Source of the DNA: Thiosocius sp942490985
GTDB lineage: Bacteria; Pseudomonadota; Gammaproteobacteria; Chromatiales; Chromatiaceae
Length of the DNA: 64,000 nucleotides
Direction: 5' to 3'
Assembly: GCA_942490985.1 (NCBI GenBank)
Contig: CALNYW010000003.1
Span: 874,437 to 938,436 of the forward strand
The translations under genes were made by a program, and so were the position numbers. The notes below the pieces were generated by a model. It was not told the DNA's origin. It did not search any database and was given only the letters and a program-made list of their open reading frames with translations. Position 1 is the stretch's first letter; the number at the start of each line of letters is the position of its first letter. Positions 1-12,200 of the stretch are shown here, piece after piece.

Positions 1-161
1 TCGCACCCTGGATGGCGGCGATCGGCATGTCCGTGAGCTCGCTGGTCGTGGTCCTCAACTCCACCCGTCTCGGCCGCACCGTCGGTCACCGGCCGGTCCG
101 TCCCGCCGCCCGCAAGGGCACACCCGCCGAGGCGGTATCGGTCGCGGGGCCGCGAACGTGA
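1..161 (+). CDS. ccoI: C-terminal end of a heavy-metal (copper) P-type ATPase, CcoI/FixI type
   Basis: Only the last 52 or so codons are inside the window; the frame is open from base 3 to the TGA at 159-161. The segment contains PWMAAIGMSVSSLVVVLNS, the last transmembrane helix typical of copper-translocating P1B-type ATPases. It is followed by a short basic, proline-rich tail. The stop overlaps the GTG start of ccoS (GTGA), so the two genes are translationally coupled. In the cbb3 oxidase assembly cluster (ccoGHIS) CcoI supplies copper to the oxidase and immediately precedes CcoS, which fits exactly. The catalytic domains lie outside the window, so the CcoI assignment rests on this helix and on the neighbour. 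Confidence 0.75.
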   Translation, partial: APWMAAIGMSVSSLVVVLNSTRLGRTVGHRPVRPAARKGTPAEAVSVAGPRT

Positions 162-367
162 CCATCATCTACGTGCTTATTCCGGTGGGGCTGGTGTTTC
201 TCGGCCTCGGCATCTGGGCCTTCTTCTGGGCCTCCGGCTCGGGCCAGTACGACGATCTCGAAAGCCCCGCCTGGCGCATCCTGATGGACGACGACAGCCG
301 CCCGCCGTCCGCCGGACAGACGGGCGCGGAGGAAGAACCGGACGACGGGGACGCGCCGAAGCGCTAG
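158..367 (+). CDS. ccoS: cbb3-type cytochrome oxidase assembly protein CcoS
   Basis: A 69-residue protein with one N-terminal membrane helix (about residues 3-26, IIYVLIPVGLVFLGLGIWAF). The cytoplasmic tail contains the hallmark GQYDDLESPAWRIL, which is diagnostic for the CcoS/FixS family. It is required for cofactor insertion into the cbb3-type high-affinity terminal oxidase. The start is GTG at 158, overlapping the stop of the upstream copper ATPase. The end overlaps by four bases the convergent gene on the minus strand. Length and motif are normal for the family. Confidence 0.95.
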   Translation: MTIIYVLIPVGLVFLGLGIWAFFWASGSGQYDDLESPAWRILMDDDSRPPSAGQTGAEEEPDDGDAPKR

Positions 368-891
368 TCGGCGTAGAACTGCTTCTTGTAGGTCGCGGAG
401 AAGCGGCTGCTTTCGTTGATCGGCGTGACGTCGATCGTGTAGATGAGCGTCTCGGCGTTCGCCACCTGAGTCTCTCCGATGTAGTAGACGGCCGCGCCGC
501 CCTCCTCGACGATCTCGCGCATCTCGACGGTCTTGAGCTGGCCCGTGAGGTTGGTCGCCCGCGCCGACACGCTGCCGGTCACCGGCCGCCCCGTCGTGCC
601 TTCCTCTTTCCTGATGATCGACACGTTCAGCATCGCGCGGTTCTTGCTGCGCGTGATGCCGTAGCCGCGCGCCACCTCGGCGGGCAGATCGGCGGTGGAC
701 AGGGCGTTGAAGTGCACGATGTAGTCGCCGAAGTCCCTGTAATTCTCGTTCGGCCCGAGCTCCACGGTCTCCGTGCGATCGACCACCATCACCGGTTCGG
801 AGCTGTCGCAGCCCGGCAGCGTGAAGATCAATGCGAGTGCCGCGGCCGCAGCCAGCGGGCCGCGGGTCGAAAGCCTGTGGGTCGTTTGCAT
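364..891 (-). CDS. DUF4426-family lipoprotein
   Basis: About 175 residues. The N-terminus is a hydrophobic signal followed by the lipobox LPGC (Cys about residue 28 from the ATG at 891), so export and lipidation are likely. The rest, with DFGDYIVHFNALSTADLP and TPINESSRFSATYKKQFYAD at the end, matches the DUF4426 family of gammaproteobacterial periplasmic proteins. Their function is unknown. An alternative in-frame ATG at 915 would add eight residues before the signal; the start at 891 gives a normal lipoprotein signal. The gene is convergent with ccoS and overlaps its stop codon. Confidence 0.8.
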   Translation of the reverse strand: MQTTHRLSTRGPLAAAAALALIFTLPGCDSSEPVMVVDRTETVELGPNENYRDFGDYIVHFNALSTADLPAEVARGYGITRSKNRAMLNVSIIRKEEGTTGRPVTGSVSARATNLTGQLKTVEMREIVEEGGAAVYYIGETQVANAETLIYTIDVTPINESSRFSATYKKQFYAD

Positions 892-1023
892 GGGCGACGT
901 CTCTCTCGTGGTCATCGGTATGGCTCCGGGCCGTTCATCCCGGTGCCACGGTCAATATAGCGTGTCCAGGCACCCGGCTGTCAAAGCCGTTGGCGACGCG
1001 CGCCGGCCGGGCCGCGACGTCGC

Positions 1024-1962
1024 TCAAACGAATTCGCCCGCGGCAGGTCCCATCCGGCGATAGGCGTCGCGCCACTGGCCGGCCGCGATCGCCTCGCGCA
1101 GGGACTCGGATTCGGTCTCCAGCTCCGCGATCCGCGTCTTGACGACGTCGCCGATGCTGATGACGCCGACCACGGCGTCTTGCTCGACTACGGGCAGATG
1201 CTGGATCCGTCGCTGGGTCATCAGCGACATGATTTGCATCATGTCGTCCTCCGGCGCGCAGACAAAGACGTCCCGGGTCATGATTTCGGCGACGGGCTCC
1301 TGCAGGATCCCGGCCCCGCGCGCCGCCAGAGCGTTGACGACGTCGCGCTCGGACGCCACGCCCGCGATGCCACCATCGTCGTCGAGCACCAGCGCACAGC
1401 CGATGCGGCGCTCGCGCAGCACGGCGGCGAGTTCGGCGATCGCGAGCTCCGGGGTCACGCTGAATACCTCGCGGCCCTTCTCGTCAAGGATGGAGCCGAC
1501 GGTGATCTTCTGGGACCAGTCGCGATTGTGGATCGCGTGGACCCAGGCATCGAGCAGTTGCTCGTACTGGGTTTCGATACGATGTCGGTCCCGGAGGCGA
1601 TCGAGAACCAGCCCGATGGGGCCGTAGCGAGGGGTGTAGTCGAAACGCATCTCGATGGTGACGTGCTCACCCTGGCGGGTCAGGCCCCAGGTGTACTCCA
1701 TGCGCTTGAATGAGAACACGAAGTCGCCGCTGTCCACGGCCATGGTGTAGCGCTCGCCCTCCTGCCAGTCGGTGCAGGTCTCGACCCACCAGCGCCCGCG
1801 CTGATCGTGGACGCGGCGGCGCAGCCCGCGGCCCTCGCCCTCGAGGATTTCGACTTTGCTGATATGGGCGGCCATCAGCGCCAGCCCCGACATGTCCGAC
1901 ATGACCTGCCAGACGATGTCCGGACGCGCCTTGATGCGTCGCCTCAGCTCTATGACCGCCAT
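1024..1962 (-). CDS. SRPBCC (polyketide cyclase-like) domain fused to a CBS pair
   Basis: About 312 residues from the ATG at 1962. Residues 1 to about 150 look like an SRPBCC/START-type hydrophobic-cavity domain (IKARPDIVWQVMSDMSGL near the start, then MRFDYTPRYGPIG). Residues about 160-290 form two CBS motifs, with VGSILDEKGREVFSVTP, GIAGVASERDVVNAL, VAEIMTRDVFVCAPEDDM and VVGVISIGDVVKTRIAE. A short charged helix follows. CBS pairs usually sense adenosine nucleotides and SRPBCC domains bind lipids or small hydrophobic ligands, so a nucleotide-gated ligand-binding protein is a reasonable inference. Upstream in-frame ATG codons exist, but the extra sequence is Arg/Pro-rich and unlike a protein start. 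Confidence 0.75.
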   Translation of the reverse strand: MAVIELRRRIKARPDIVWQVMSDMSGLALMAAHISKVEILEGEGRGLRRRVHDQRGRWWVETCTDWQEGERYTMAVDSGDFVFSFKRMEYTWGLTRQGEHVTIEMRFDYTPRYGPIGLVLDRLRDRHRIETQYEQLLDAWVHAIHNRDWSQKITVGSILDEKGREVFSVTPELAIAELAAVLRERRIGCALVLDDDGGIAGVASERDVVNALAARGAGILQEPVAEIMTRDVFVCAPEDDMMQIMSLMTQRRIQHLPVVEQDAVVGVISIGDVVKTRIAELETESESLREAIAAGQWRDAYRRMGPAAGEFV

Positions 1963-2220
1963 CGACTCATACCGGGATCCGTTCCTTCCCCGCCGAACGG
2001 GCGGGCCCTCGCCCCTCCCATAGCATAACGCCCGACGGGCATGCGACGCAGGCGGGCGCCACGGGCAAGGCGATCTGTGCCCCGCTGGCCGGCACGCTTG
2101 CGTATGCTGAGCCGGGGCGATCACCCCGGCCCGGCATGACGCGGATCAAGGCATGCGGCCGCGGCGACGGCGACAATGCGCCGCAGCAATCGCCCGACTG
2201 CACTCGGAACGGCCTCTATC

Positions 2221-2991
2221 ATGGACACCGATCTCAGCTTTCTCGCCGCCTTCACGGCAGGCCTCGTAGGCAGCGCGCACTGCCTCGGCATGTGCGGCGG
2301 CATCGCCGCCGCCCTGGGCATGAGCGCCCGCAGCGGCACTGAGGGCCGCGGTCCCGCCGCGGGCTATGCGCTGTTGTTCGGCGTCGGGCGGGTCACGGGC
2401 TACATGGTCATCGGCGCGCTGGCCGGCTGGCTCGGCCAGCGCTTCGCGGCCGCGGTCGACGTGCCGACCTGGTCCGCGATCACCCGCATCGCGACCGGCC
2501 TGATGCTGCTGTTGATCGGCCTGCAGGTCGCCTTCCACCTGCGCCTGCTCGCGCCGATCGAACAGGGCGGCGCGCGCATCTGGCGCCGGATCGCACCGCT
2601 CGCGCGCCGCTTCGTGCCCGTCCGGGCGCCGCATCACGCCCTGGCGCTGGGGCTGCTCTGGGGCTGGCTGCCCTGCGGGCTCGTCTACAGCGTCGTGCTG
2701 CTCGCCATGCTTGCCGGCAACCCGCTGGATTCGGCGCTACTGATGGGCGCATTCGGCCTCGGCACGCTGCCGTCGATGACGGCCGTGACGCTTTCGTCGG
2801 CCCAGTTCGGGTGGTCAGCCCCCCAGGGCCCGCTGCGCCGGCTGGCCGGGGTGGTGCTGGTGATCTTCGGCCTGTGGACCGCCGCCATGCCCCTGCAACA
2901 CCTGACGGCGGGCCACGACCAGGGCGGCCACATGCACCACGAGCATTCGGAACAGCCCGACGGCGCGGGCGATGCCTCGGAAACCACGTAA
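2221..2991 (+). CDS. TauE/SafE (DsbD_2-like) membrane protein, probable metal or redox transport for oxidase biogenesis
   Basis: A 256-residue protein with about six membrane helices. The N-terminal helix carries GSAHCLGMCGG (Cys 21 and 25), and a second Cys motif WLPCGLVY lies near residue 160. This HCxGMCG signature marks the DsbD_2 type of 'sulfite exporter TauE/SafE' proteins, often found near cbb3 oxidase assembly genes. The C-terminus is His-rich (GHDQGGHMHHEHSEQ), suggesting metal binding. Position 2 kb from ccoS supports a role in copper or thiol handling for the oxidase. The ATG at 2221 was chosen because translation then begins just before the first helix. Confidence 0.8.
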   Translation: MDTDLSFLAAFTAGLVGSAHCLGMCGGIAAALGMSARSGTEGRGPAAGYALLFGVGRVTGYMVIGALAGWLGQRFAAAVDVPTWSAITRIATGLMLLLIGLQVAFHLRLLAPIEQGGARIWRRIAPLARRFVPVRAPHHALALGLLWGWLPCGLVYSVVLLAMLAGNPLDSALLMGAFGLGTLPSMTAVTLSSAQFGWSAPQGPLRRLAGVVLVIFGLWTAAMPLQHLTAGHDQGGHMHHEHSEQPDGAGDASETT

Positions 2992-3096
2992 CGCGACCGT
3001 CCGGGGCTGGTGTAAACTTGGCGGTCGGGGCCTGGTCCGCCCCCGAGAACAGGCGCGGGCCATCGTCTCCGAATCACCGCATCCGAGGAAACACAC

Positions 3097-4202
<1,106 letters not shown>

Positions 4203-4206
<4 letters not shown>

Positions 4207-4868
4207 TCGTTCGCCGATTCCTGTCGGGGCGGTGGGCATGCGTGCTCATCGCCCTGGCGGTCACCGGCCCGACCGCCGCGGAGGAAGACAGCTCGCCGGC
4301 GGCCGCCTTCGCCGGTTTCGAGCAGTTGCTCCTGGCCGAGCCGCGCCTGTGCATCCGCTTCCGGATCGAGGCCACCGGCGCGCTCGTGGCCGCGCTCGAA
4401 GGCCGGGCCAGGTTCGACCACGCTGAAGCGCCCACGACCCTGCTCGCGAAAGGCGAATTCGGCGGTGAGCAGGTCGATCTCTCGCTGCTGGCCGCGCGGG
4501 GCGATATGTGGGTCCAGCGTGCTGCGGCCAAACCCAAGCCCATCCCGCCTGCGCTGCAGGAAGCGCTCGTGATCGGCTTCACCCGGATGGGGCTGCTGCA
4601 CAACCTGGCGATGCTCACGGCCAGGCAGCCGCCCGACCACGGCGAGGGGGGCGTTCAGGACTGGGTGAAGAGCGTCAACGTGACCGGGACCGGGCCCTAC
4701 GCCTTCGACATCCTGGTCGCCGGCCAGCCCTCCGGCAGCGCCGTGCTGCACCTCGACCAACGCGGGCTACCCGTCCGCCGCAACCAGTCCGTCGAGTTCC
4801 CTACGGGCAGGATGGAGGTCGTCGAGCACTACACCCGTTTCGAACTCGACTGCCCGACGGACCTCTGA
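4203..4868 (+). CDS. Secreted protein of unknown function, possibly LolA-like fold
   Basis: About 221 residues. The frame opens with TTG at 4203, overlapping the aldolase stop (TTGA). It gives a convincing signal peptide: RR followed by a hydrophobic run ending near TAAEED. The mature protein has a helix-strand pattern (FAGFEQLLLAEPRLCIRFRI, then a stretch of beta-like segments, ending VVEHYTRFELDCPTDL) that resembles outer-membrane-lipoprotein carrier-like proteins. No motif fixes a function. The LolA comparison is inference from the pattern only. Confidence 0.55.
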
Positions 4869-4883
4869 GGCGCGACGAGCCGC

Positions 4884-5846
4884 TCAGGCGAGGCCGCGGC
4901 AGTCGTCCGTGGCCGTCACGAGCGCGTCGACGATCCCGGGCTCGAACGCCGAGTGACCGGCGTCCGGCACAAAGCTCAAACGCGCCTCAGGCCAGGCCTG
5001 ATGCAATTCCCACGCCGTTCGAGGCGCGCAAATCACATCGTAACGACCCTGCACGATGAAGCCCGGCAGGTGCCGGATCTTTGGCACCCCGTCGAGCAGC
5101 TGGTCGTCATGGTCCATGAAGACACGGTTCACGAAGTAGTGACACTCGATCTTGGCCAGCGCCAGGGCCGCGTGGGGATCGTTGAAGTGCGCCACGTAGC
5201 TGTCGTCACGAAACAGCATGCTGACCGACGCCTCCCAGATCGACCAGGCGCGGGCCGCGGCCAGCGCCGCGTCGGCGTCTTCCCCGTTGAGTATGCGCTG
5301 GTAGGCGGCCAGCGGGTCGCTCCGTTCCGCCGGTGACAGCGGCGCCATGAATCGCTCCCAGTCGTCCGGAAAGATCTCGCTCGTGCCGTGACGGTAAAAC
5401 CAGTCGAACTCTTTCTGACGCCCCAGGAAGATCCCGCGCAGTATCAGGCCGGTGACCGCCTCCGGGCAGGTCTGCGCGTAGGCGAGCGCCAGCGTGCTGC
5501 CCCAGGATCCGCCGAACACCAGCCAGCGGGGGATCTCCAGGGTCGTCCGGAGCTGCTCGATGTCGCGGCAGAGATCCCAGGTCGTGTTGTCCTCGAGACA
5601 GGCGTGTGGCGTGCTGCGGCCGCAGCCGCGCTGGTCGAAGACGACGATCCGATAGTGCGCGGGATCGAAGAACCGGCGCACCCGGGCATCAGCACCGCCG
5701 CCCGGCCCGCCGTGCAGAAACACGACGGGCTGGCCGTCGGTGCGACCGCTCTGCTCGTAGTAGATCTCGTGTCGACCGGACACTTTCAGGCGGCCCGTCG
5801 CGTAGGGCGCCAGGGCCGGATAGAGCTTTCGTCGTTGCGTCTGCAT
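4884..5846 (-). CDS. pip: Proline iminopeptidase (alpha/beta hydrolase, S33)
   Basis: About 320 residues from the ATG at 5846, the usual length for the family. It removes N-terminal proline from peptides. Visible motifs are the oxyanion segment FLHGGPGGG, DQRGCGRSTPH, the nucleophile elbow GGSWGSTLALAYA (catalytic Ser), GRYDVICAP carrying the acid, and DAGHSAFEPG carrying the catalytic His. An additional 23 codons upstream are open, but the M-Q-T-Q-R-R-K-L-Y start is typical. It is convergent with the preceding secreted-protein gene. Confidence 0.93.
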   Translation of the reverse strand: MQTQRRKLYPALAPYATGRLKVSGRHEIYYEQSGRTDGQPVVFLHGGPGGGADARVRRFFDPAHYRIVVFDQRGCGRSTPHACLEDNTTWDLCRDIEQLRTTLEIPRWLVFGGSWGSTLALAYAQTCPEAVTGLILRGIFLGRQKEFDWFYRHGTSEIFPDDWERFMAPLSPAERSDPLAAYQRILNGEDADAALAAARAWSIWEASVSMLFRDDSYVAHFNDPHAALALAKIECHYFVNRVFMDHDDQLLDGVPKIRHLPGFIVQGRYDVICAPRTAWELHQAWPEARLSFVPDAGHSAFEPGIVDALVTATDDCRGLA

Positions 5847-5980
5847 CGCGCCTCCCGGCATCTGTCTGACGGACCACCGCGGGCATGGAGCGGCGGCCCG
5901 CGCGCAGCCTAGCACAGGGCCGCGAGCGCGCTCTGTGCTAGGCTCCCGCGGGTCAGCGTCGCTTGACCGGGAGGCTGCGC

Positions 5981-7396
<1,416 letters not shown>

Positions 7397-7412
7397 AAGG
7401 ATCGTCGCCCAC

Positions 7413-9251
7413 GTGAAGGAATTCGTCCGCCAGAACCAGTTCGGCCTCCTCGCCCGACGCAGTTTCGGGCCGCTCTGGCTGACCCACTTCGCCACCGACT
7501 TCGGCGACCAGCTCGTTCGCGGCGCGCTCTCCGGCATGATTGCCGGCCTGGTATTGCTGCCAGTCTTTTTCGAGGAGAAGGAATCCCTCGCCGGCGCCTG
7601 GTTCATCGTGCCGGGGCTGCTGCTGGCGGCCTACGCCGGTCAGCTCGCCGACTTCCGCGATCCGCGCCGCATCGTCATTATCAGCCGGCTGCTCGGCGTC
7701 GCTGCCGCCGTCACGGCCGCGACAGCCCTGTCCACCGATCAGCCCACGGGACTGTTCGTCGCTGCCGCCCTCGCCGGGGCACAGCAAGCCCTGTTCGTCC
7801 CGGCCCGGGGTCGCCTGGTGCGCGAAGTGCTCAACGACCAGGAGCTCGCGGGCGGCAACGGCCTGATCCTGACAGGCTGGCAGCTCGGCGCGCTCGGGGC
7901 CCTCTTCGCGTTCAGCGTGGGTTCCGCCGGCGACCCCGGCTGGCTCGCCGGCATGCTCGTCATCGTCGCGGTTGTCGGACTCATCGCCAGCCTGATGATT
8001 CCGCCGTCCGGGATAGCGTCCCGCCGCGCCAGCAGCTGGACGCCGGCGGCCGTCCACCGGGGCACCCTGGCGGCCTTGTTCAAGGACCGCAACCTCCTCC
8101 TCGCCGTCCTCGGGGTCGGCTGGTTCTGGTTCACCAAGATCACCTACCTGGTCTATCTGCCCGAGCATGCGGCGGCGGTCTTCGGCCTCGCCCGCGAAGA
8201 ACTGATCCCCGTGCTAGCCACCCCGCTCACCGGCATCGCGGTCGGTGCCCTGCTCTGCAGCCCGGCGTCCGGCCGGCGCATCGAGCTGGGACTGGTGCCG
8301 CTGGGCGCCCTGCTCATGGCGATCACGGGTCTCGACTTCTACTTCGCCACGACCGGCGATGGCGAGCCCGCCTTCGGGCGCAGCCTCGTCGACCTGTTCC
8401 TGCTGGGCGTCGGCGCCGGCCTGTTCGTCGTCCCGCTCATGGCCTGGATCATCCAGGCGGCGCCCCGCGCCCGGCTCGGCCGGGTACAGGGCGGCATGTA
8501 TCTGTGCGTGGTCCTGTTCCTGGCGGTGGCCTTGGGGCTCACGGAGTGGTGCTACAGCCGCGGGATCGAGGTCAGCACGCTGATGCTGACCTCCACGCTG
8601 CTGCACGCGGCGGTGTCGATCTACATCTTCACGCTGCTGCCGGAATTCCTGCTGCGACTCATCATGTGGGTCCTGGTCCACACGATCTATCGCGTCGACG
8701 AGGAAGGCCTGGACAACGTCCCGCTGAGCGGCCCGGCGATCGTGGTCTGCAACCACGTCAGCTATCTCGACGCGCTCGTGATCGGCGCGAAACTCCGGCG
8801 GCCGGTGCGCTTCGTCATGCACAAGCACATCTTCACGGTGCCGGGGCTCGGCCTGCTGTTCCGGCTGTACAAGGCCATCCCGATCGCGTCCGGCAAGACC
8901 GATCCGGAGACGCTCCAGGCGGCGCTCGATCAGGTCGCGGCGGAGCTCGAAGCGGGACAGCTGGTCGGCATCTTCCCGGAAGGGCACCTGACTCACGACG
9001 GCGAGCTCGACGTGTTCCGATCCGGCATCGAGACGATGGTCGAGCGAACGCCGGTCCCCGTCGTGCCGGTGGCGCTGCAGGGTCTCTGGGGCAGCTTCTT
9101 CAGCAACTGCGGCGGTCCCGCGCTCACCCATGCGCCCCGGCTGCGCTGGTCGAAGCTGGGGCTCGTCGTAGGGGAACCGGTCGCCCCGGAGGACGTCCGG
9201 GCAGAGGACCTGCGGGCGCGCGTGCTGGCGCTGCGGGGCGACCGCCGCTGA
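7413..9251 (+). CDS. LplT-like MFS transporter fused to 1-acylglycerophosphate acyltransferase
   Basis: A 612-residue two-domain protein. Residues 1 to about 415 form about 12 membrane helices of the major facilitator type (FGPLWLTHFATDFGDQLVR at the start), similar to the lysophospholipid transporter LplT. Residues about 435-605 are a PlsC-type acyltransferase with the catalytic NHVSYLD (HxxxxD, about residue 447) and the glycerophosphate-binding IFPEG (about residue 520). In many bacteria this pair is further fused to an acyl-ACP synthetase (Aas); that domain is absent here. Likely role: flipping lysophospholipids inward and reacylating them. It follows cls in the same direction. Confidence 0.88.
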   Translation: MKEFVRQNQFGLLARRSFGPLWLTHFATDFGDQLVRGALSGMIAGLVLLPVFFEEKESLAGAWFIVPGLLLAAYAGQLADFRDPRRIVIISRLLGVAAAVTAATALSTDQPTGLFVAAALAGAQQALFVPARGRLVREVLNDQELAGGNGLILTGWQLGALGALFAFSVGSAGDPGWLAGMLVIVAVVGLIASLMIPPSGIASRRASSWTPAAVHRGTLAALFKDRNLLLAVLGVGWFWFTKITYLVYLPEHAAAVFGLAREELIPVLATPLTGIAVGALLCSPASGRRIELGLVPLGALLMAITGLDFYFATTGDGEPAFGRSLVDLFLLGVGAGLFVVPLMAWIIQAAPRARLGRVQGGMYLCVVLFLAVALGLTEWCYSRGIEVSTLMLTSTLLHAAVSIYIFTLLPEFLLRLIMWVLVHTIYRVDEEGLDNVPLSGPAIVVCNHVSYLDALVIGAKLRRPVRFVMHKHIFTVPGLGLLFRLYKAIPIASGKTDPETLQAALDQVAAELEAGQLVGIFPEGHLTHDGELDVFRSGIETMVERTPVPVVPVALQGLWGSFFSNCGGPALTHAPRLRWSKLGLVVGEPVAPEDVRAEDLRARVLALRGDRR

Positions 9252-9261
9252 AGGCCGGTTC

Positions 9262-12200
9262 CTAGGGCAGCCCTTCGCGCCGATCGCCGCTGCTCGGCAC
9301 CAGCTCGCCGGCCGCGTCGAACCGCAACTTGAGCCGGCGCAGCCAGTCCTCGATCGTGCCGAAATCGCGCAGCTCGGCCGACACCGCCCGCGGGTTGAAG
9401 AAGTCCAGGTGCTGCAGTTCCACGTCGCCCGGACCGCGGTCGACGAGCACGCTGATCTTGCTGCCGTCCTCCGACTCGAAGCGCAGTCCGCCGGGCTGGG
9501 TCAGACCGCTCATCAGCAGGCTCCCGGCGACCGTCGGCGTCCCGGCCAGATCGACCAGATGCACCCACTCGCTGGTCTGCACCACGAGGCGCTCCCCGGC
9601 CGGCGCATAGCGCAGCGTCACCACGTGTCCGCGGGTGTCGAACCGCATCGGCGGCGCGCGGTTGTCCAGAGACCACAGCAGCACCTCGCCCCGCGATCCG
9701 TCGCCGCCGCCAGCTGATCCTGATCGGGCCGCAGGGCCAGCACCCGGACCGGCCCGGGCGCGGTGGTCGACCACAGCTCGGTACCGGTGTCGGTATTCCA
9801 CAGGCGGATTTCGCCGGACTCGGAGGACGTGACGGCCAGCCGTCCGTCGTCGGACAGCGCGGCGGCGAGGATGCGCCGCCCCGGGCCGAGGACCGATAGC
9901 GGCTCACCCGTCCTCGCTCGCCAGACCTGCGCGCCCAGTTCCCCGCCGATGAGCATGCGGCTGCCGTCGTTGGACAACGCGACCGCCGACACCCGTCCGC
10001 TGCCGTGGTAGAACGCCTCGCCCACGACTTCGCGGCCGGCGGCCGACCAGCACAGGACGCTGCCATCGGCGCCGATGCTGGCCAGATGGCTGCCGTCCGC
10101 GCTGAAGGCCAGGGCTGCGACCCGATCGGCATGGCGGGGCGGTGGCTCGGCGCCGGCCGCGACGCTCCAGGGCTGCCCGCGGTCGCGGAAAACCACGCGG
10201 CCGTTGAGACCGCCGAGCGCGAGCTGGTCCGCCAGGGGGTTGACGGCCGTGACCAGCGTGCGCAGCGCCGGCCGGCCTGCCGTCTCGTCGCTCGCCCCGC
10301 CCGCTGTCCCCGAGGTCGCGGCGGCGGGCGTTGCTGCGTCGGGCGTCGCGCCCGCGTCGGACGCCGCGGCCATATCGCCCGCGGCCTGCGCGGCCGGCAC
10401 CGGCGGCGCCTCGATCTCCCAGGTAATCGCCGTCCGGCCGCCGCGACCCGTCACGAGCCGCAGGCCGTCGGCCCGGAATGTGGACGCCTGCAGCCGGGTC
10501 GGCCCCGCGGCCGGCACCATGAGATCCCAGTCGCCGGCGTGCCGCAGCGGGCCCGCGACGACGCGCCCCGACGGCAGGGCGAGCCATTCGAAGCTCCGGG
10601 AACGGCCGTGCAGGATGAGGGAATCGCCGCCGGCGCCGAAGGCCAGCGACGCCGGGTCGTGGCTCTCGCGGACGAGCAGCGGCTCAGTCGCAACCTGGTC
10701 GTTGCGCAGATCCCAGATGTGAGCGCGGGCGGCCGCATCAATCGTCGCAAGCCAGCGCCCGGACGGATCGAAATGCATCCGCACCACGCGGCTGTCATGC
10801 GGCAGCAGGCCGATTCCCCGCCGCCCCGGCAGGTCGAAGACGCGCACGACGTTCCCCTGATCCAGCAACGCCAGCCAGCGGCCGTCCGGGCCGAGCGCGA
10901 GGTCCACCGCATCGCCGCCGATGGGCAGCGAGCGCCGTTCTTCTGCCGCCGCCATGTCCCAGCTGCGAATTCGGGCGCCCGACTGGGCGTCGCCGTCCAC
11001 CACGGCCAGAAAGCTGCCGGTCACCGACAGCGCCGGATCGGCGCTGAATGACCGCTCGGGCTCGAGCGCCATCACCGGCTGCCCGGCGGCCACGCGCCAG
11101 ACCTGAATGCGCGCATCGGCGCCCTGACCGGCGGTCACGAGGAACTGGCCTCCGGAATCGAAGGCGACGAAACGGGCGTCGGCCTCGGTCGGAATTCGCG
11201 CGGTCACGGTCGCGGCGTTGACGTCCCAGACCTGCAGGAACCCGCGGGTGGCCGGATCCGAGCTGATCGCGGCGGCCCGCCGGGCATCCGGACTGAGGGT
11301 GACGACGACCTGCGAGGTCGGCCGCGGGTCCGGGATCAGGACCGGGCTGGCCGGAATGTCCTCCAGCGTATGGCCCTCGCGGCCCGAGAGCTTCAGCGAC
11401 CAGCGCGACAGCAGCCCGGTCGTCCCCGAGAGCCGGTCTTCCACCTCCAGGGTCCAGGTGCCGCGGGCATCCTCGCGGCGGAACTGGCCGAGCGCCGCGT
11501 CGGTCTCCGGCGTGAAGCGATAGGCTTCGTCCGCCGCGCGATTGGGACGCGCGACAGGCAGCGTGACGCCGCGGCCGCCGGGCGACACGAGCCGGAAGAC
11601 GACGTCGGTCGGCTGGGGGTGCTCGAGCCACACGCGCAGCTCGACGCTGCGGACGTCGCCCGGCGCCTCGACGACCGCCCGTCGGCGCACGGTGACGAAC
11701 TCCTCGGCCAACGCCTCGAAGCCCGTGCCCTCCCCCTGTCGCAGGCCGGACTCGGCCGACCAGGTGCCGATCACGTGGCCGTTGCTAAGCGTCACCACCT
11801 GCGCGCCGGCAGGATCCATGCCGAGGGCGTCGATGGGCGCCCCCGGGCGGATGGTAGTCAGCAGGGCCGGGTAGTCGGGCTCGATGAGACTGGCCGCGCG
11901 GTGCTCGCGCGCTCGATTCGGCGATTCCAGCGCCCGCAGGCGATAGACCAGCGCCATGTCCCGGCGCTCCTGTGCCTCCGCCGCGCTGGCCCGTCGATCC
12001 CAGAACTCCGACAGCAGCGTGTCGGCCACAGGCGCATAGCCGGTCATACCGCGCAGCGACATGTCCGCCGCAAGGACCTGTTCCCAGGTGGCCGCCTGGC
12101 GGCTGCGGCGCTCGAGCACGCCGGCGAACAGCTCGTTGGCGGTCTGGCGGAAGCCCGGGATGCGGCTCAGGCCATCGTAGGCGTCGACGGCGACGTCGTA

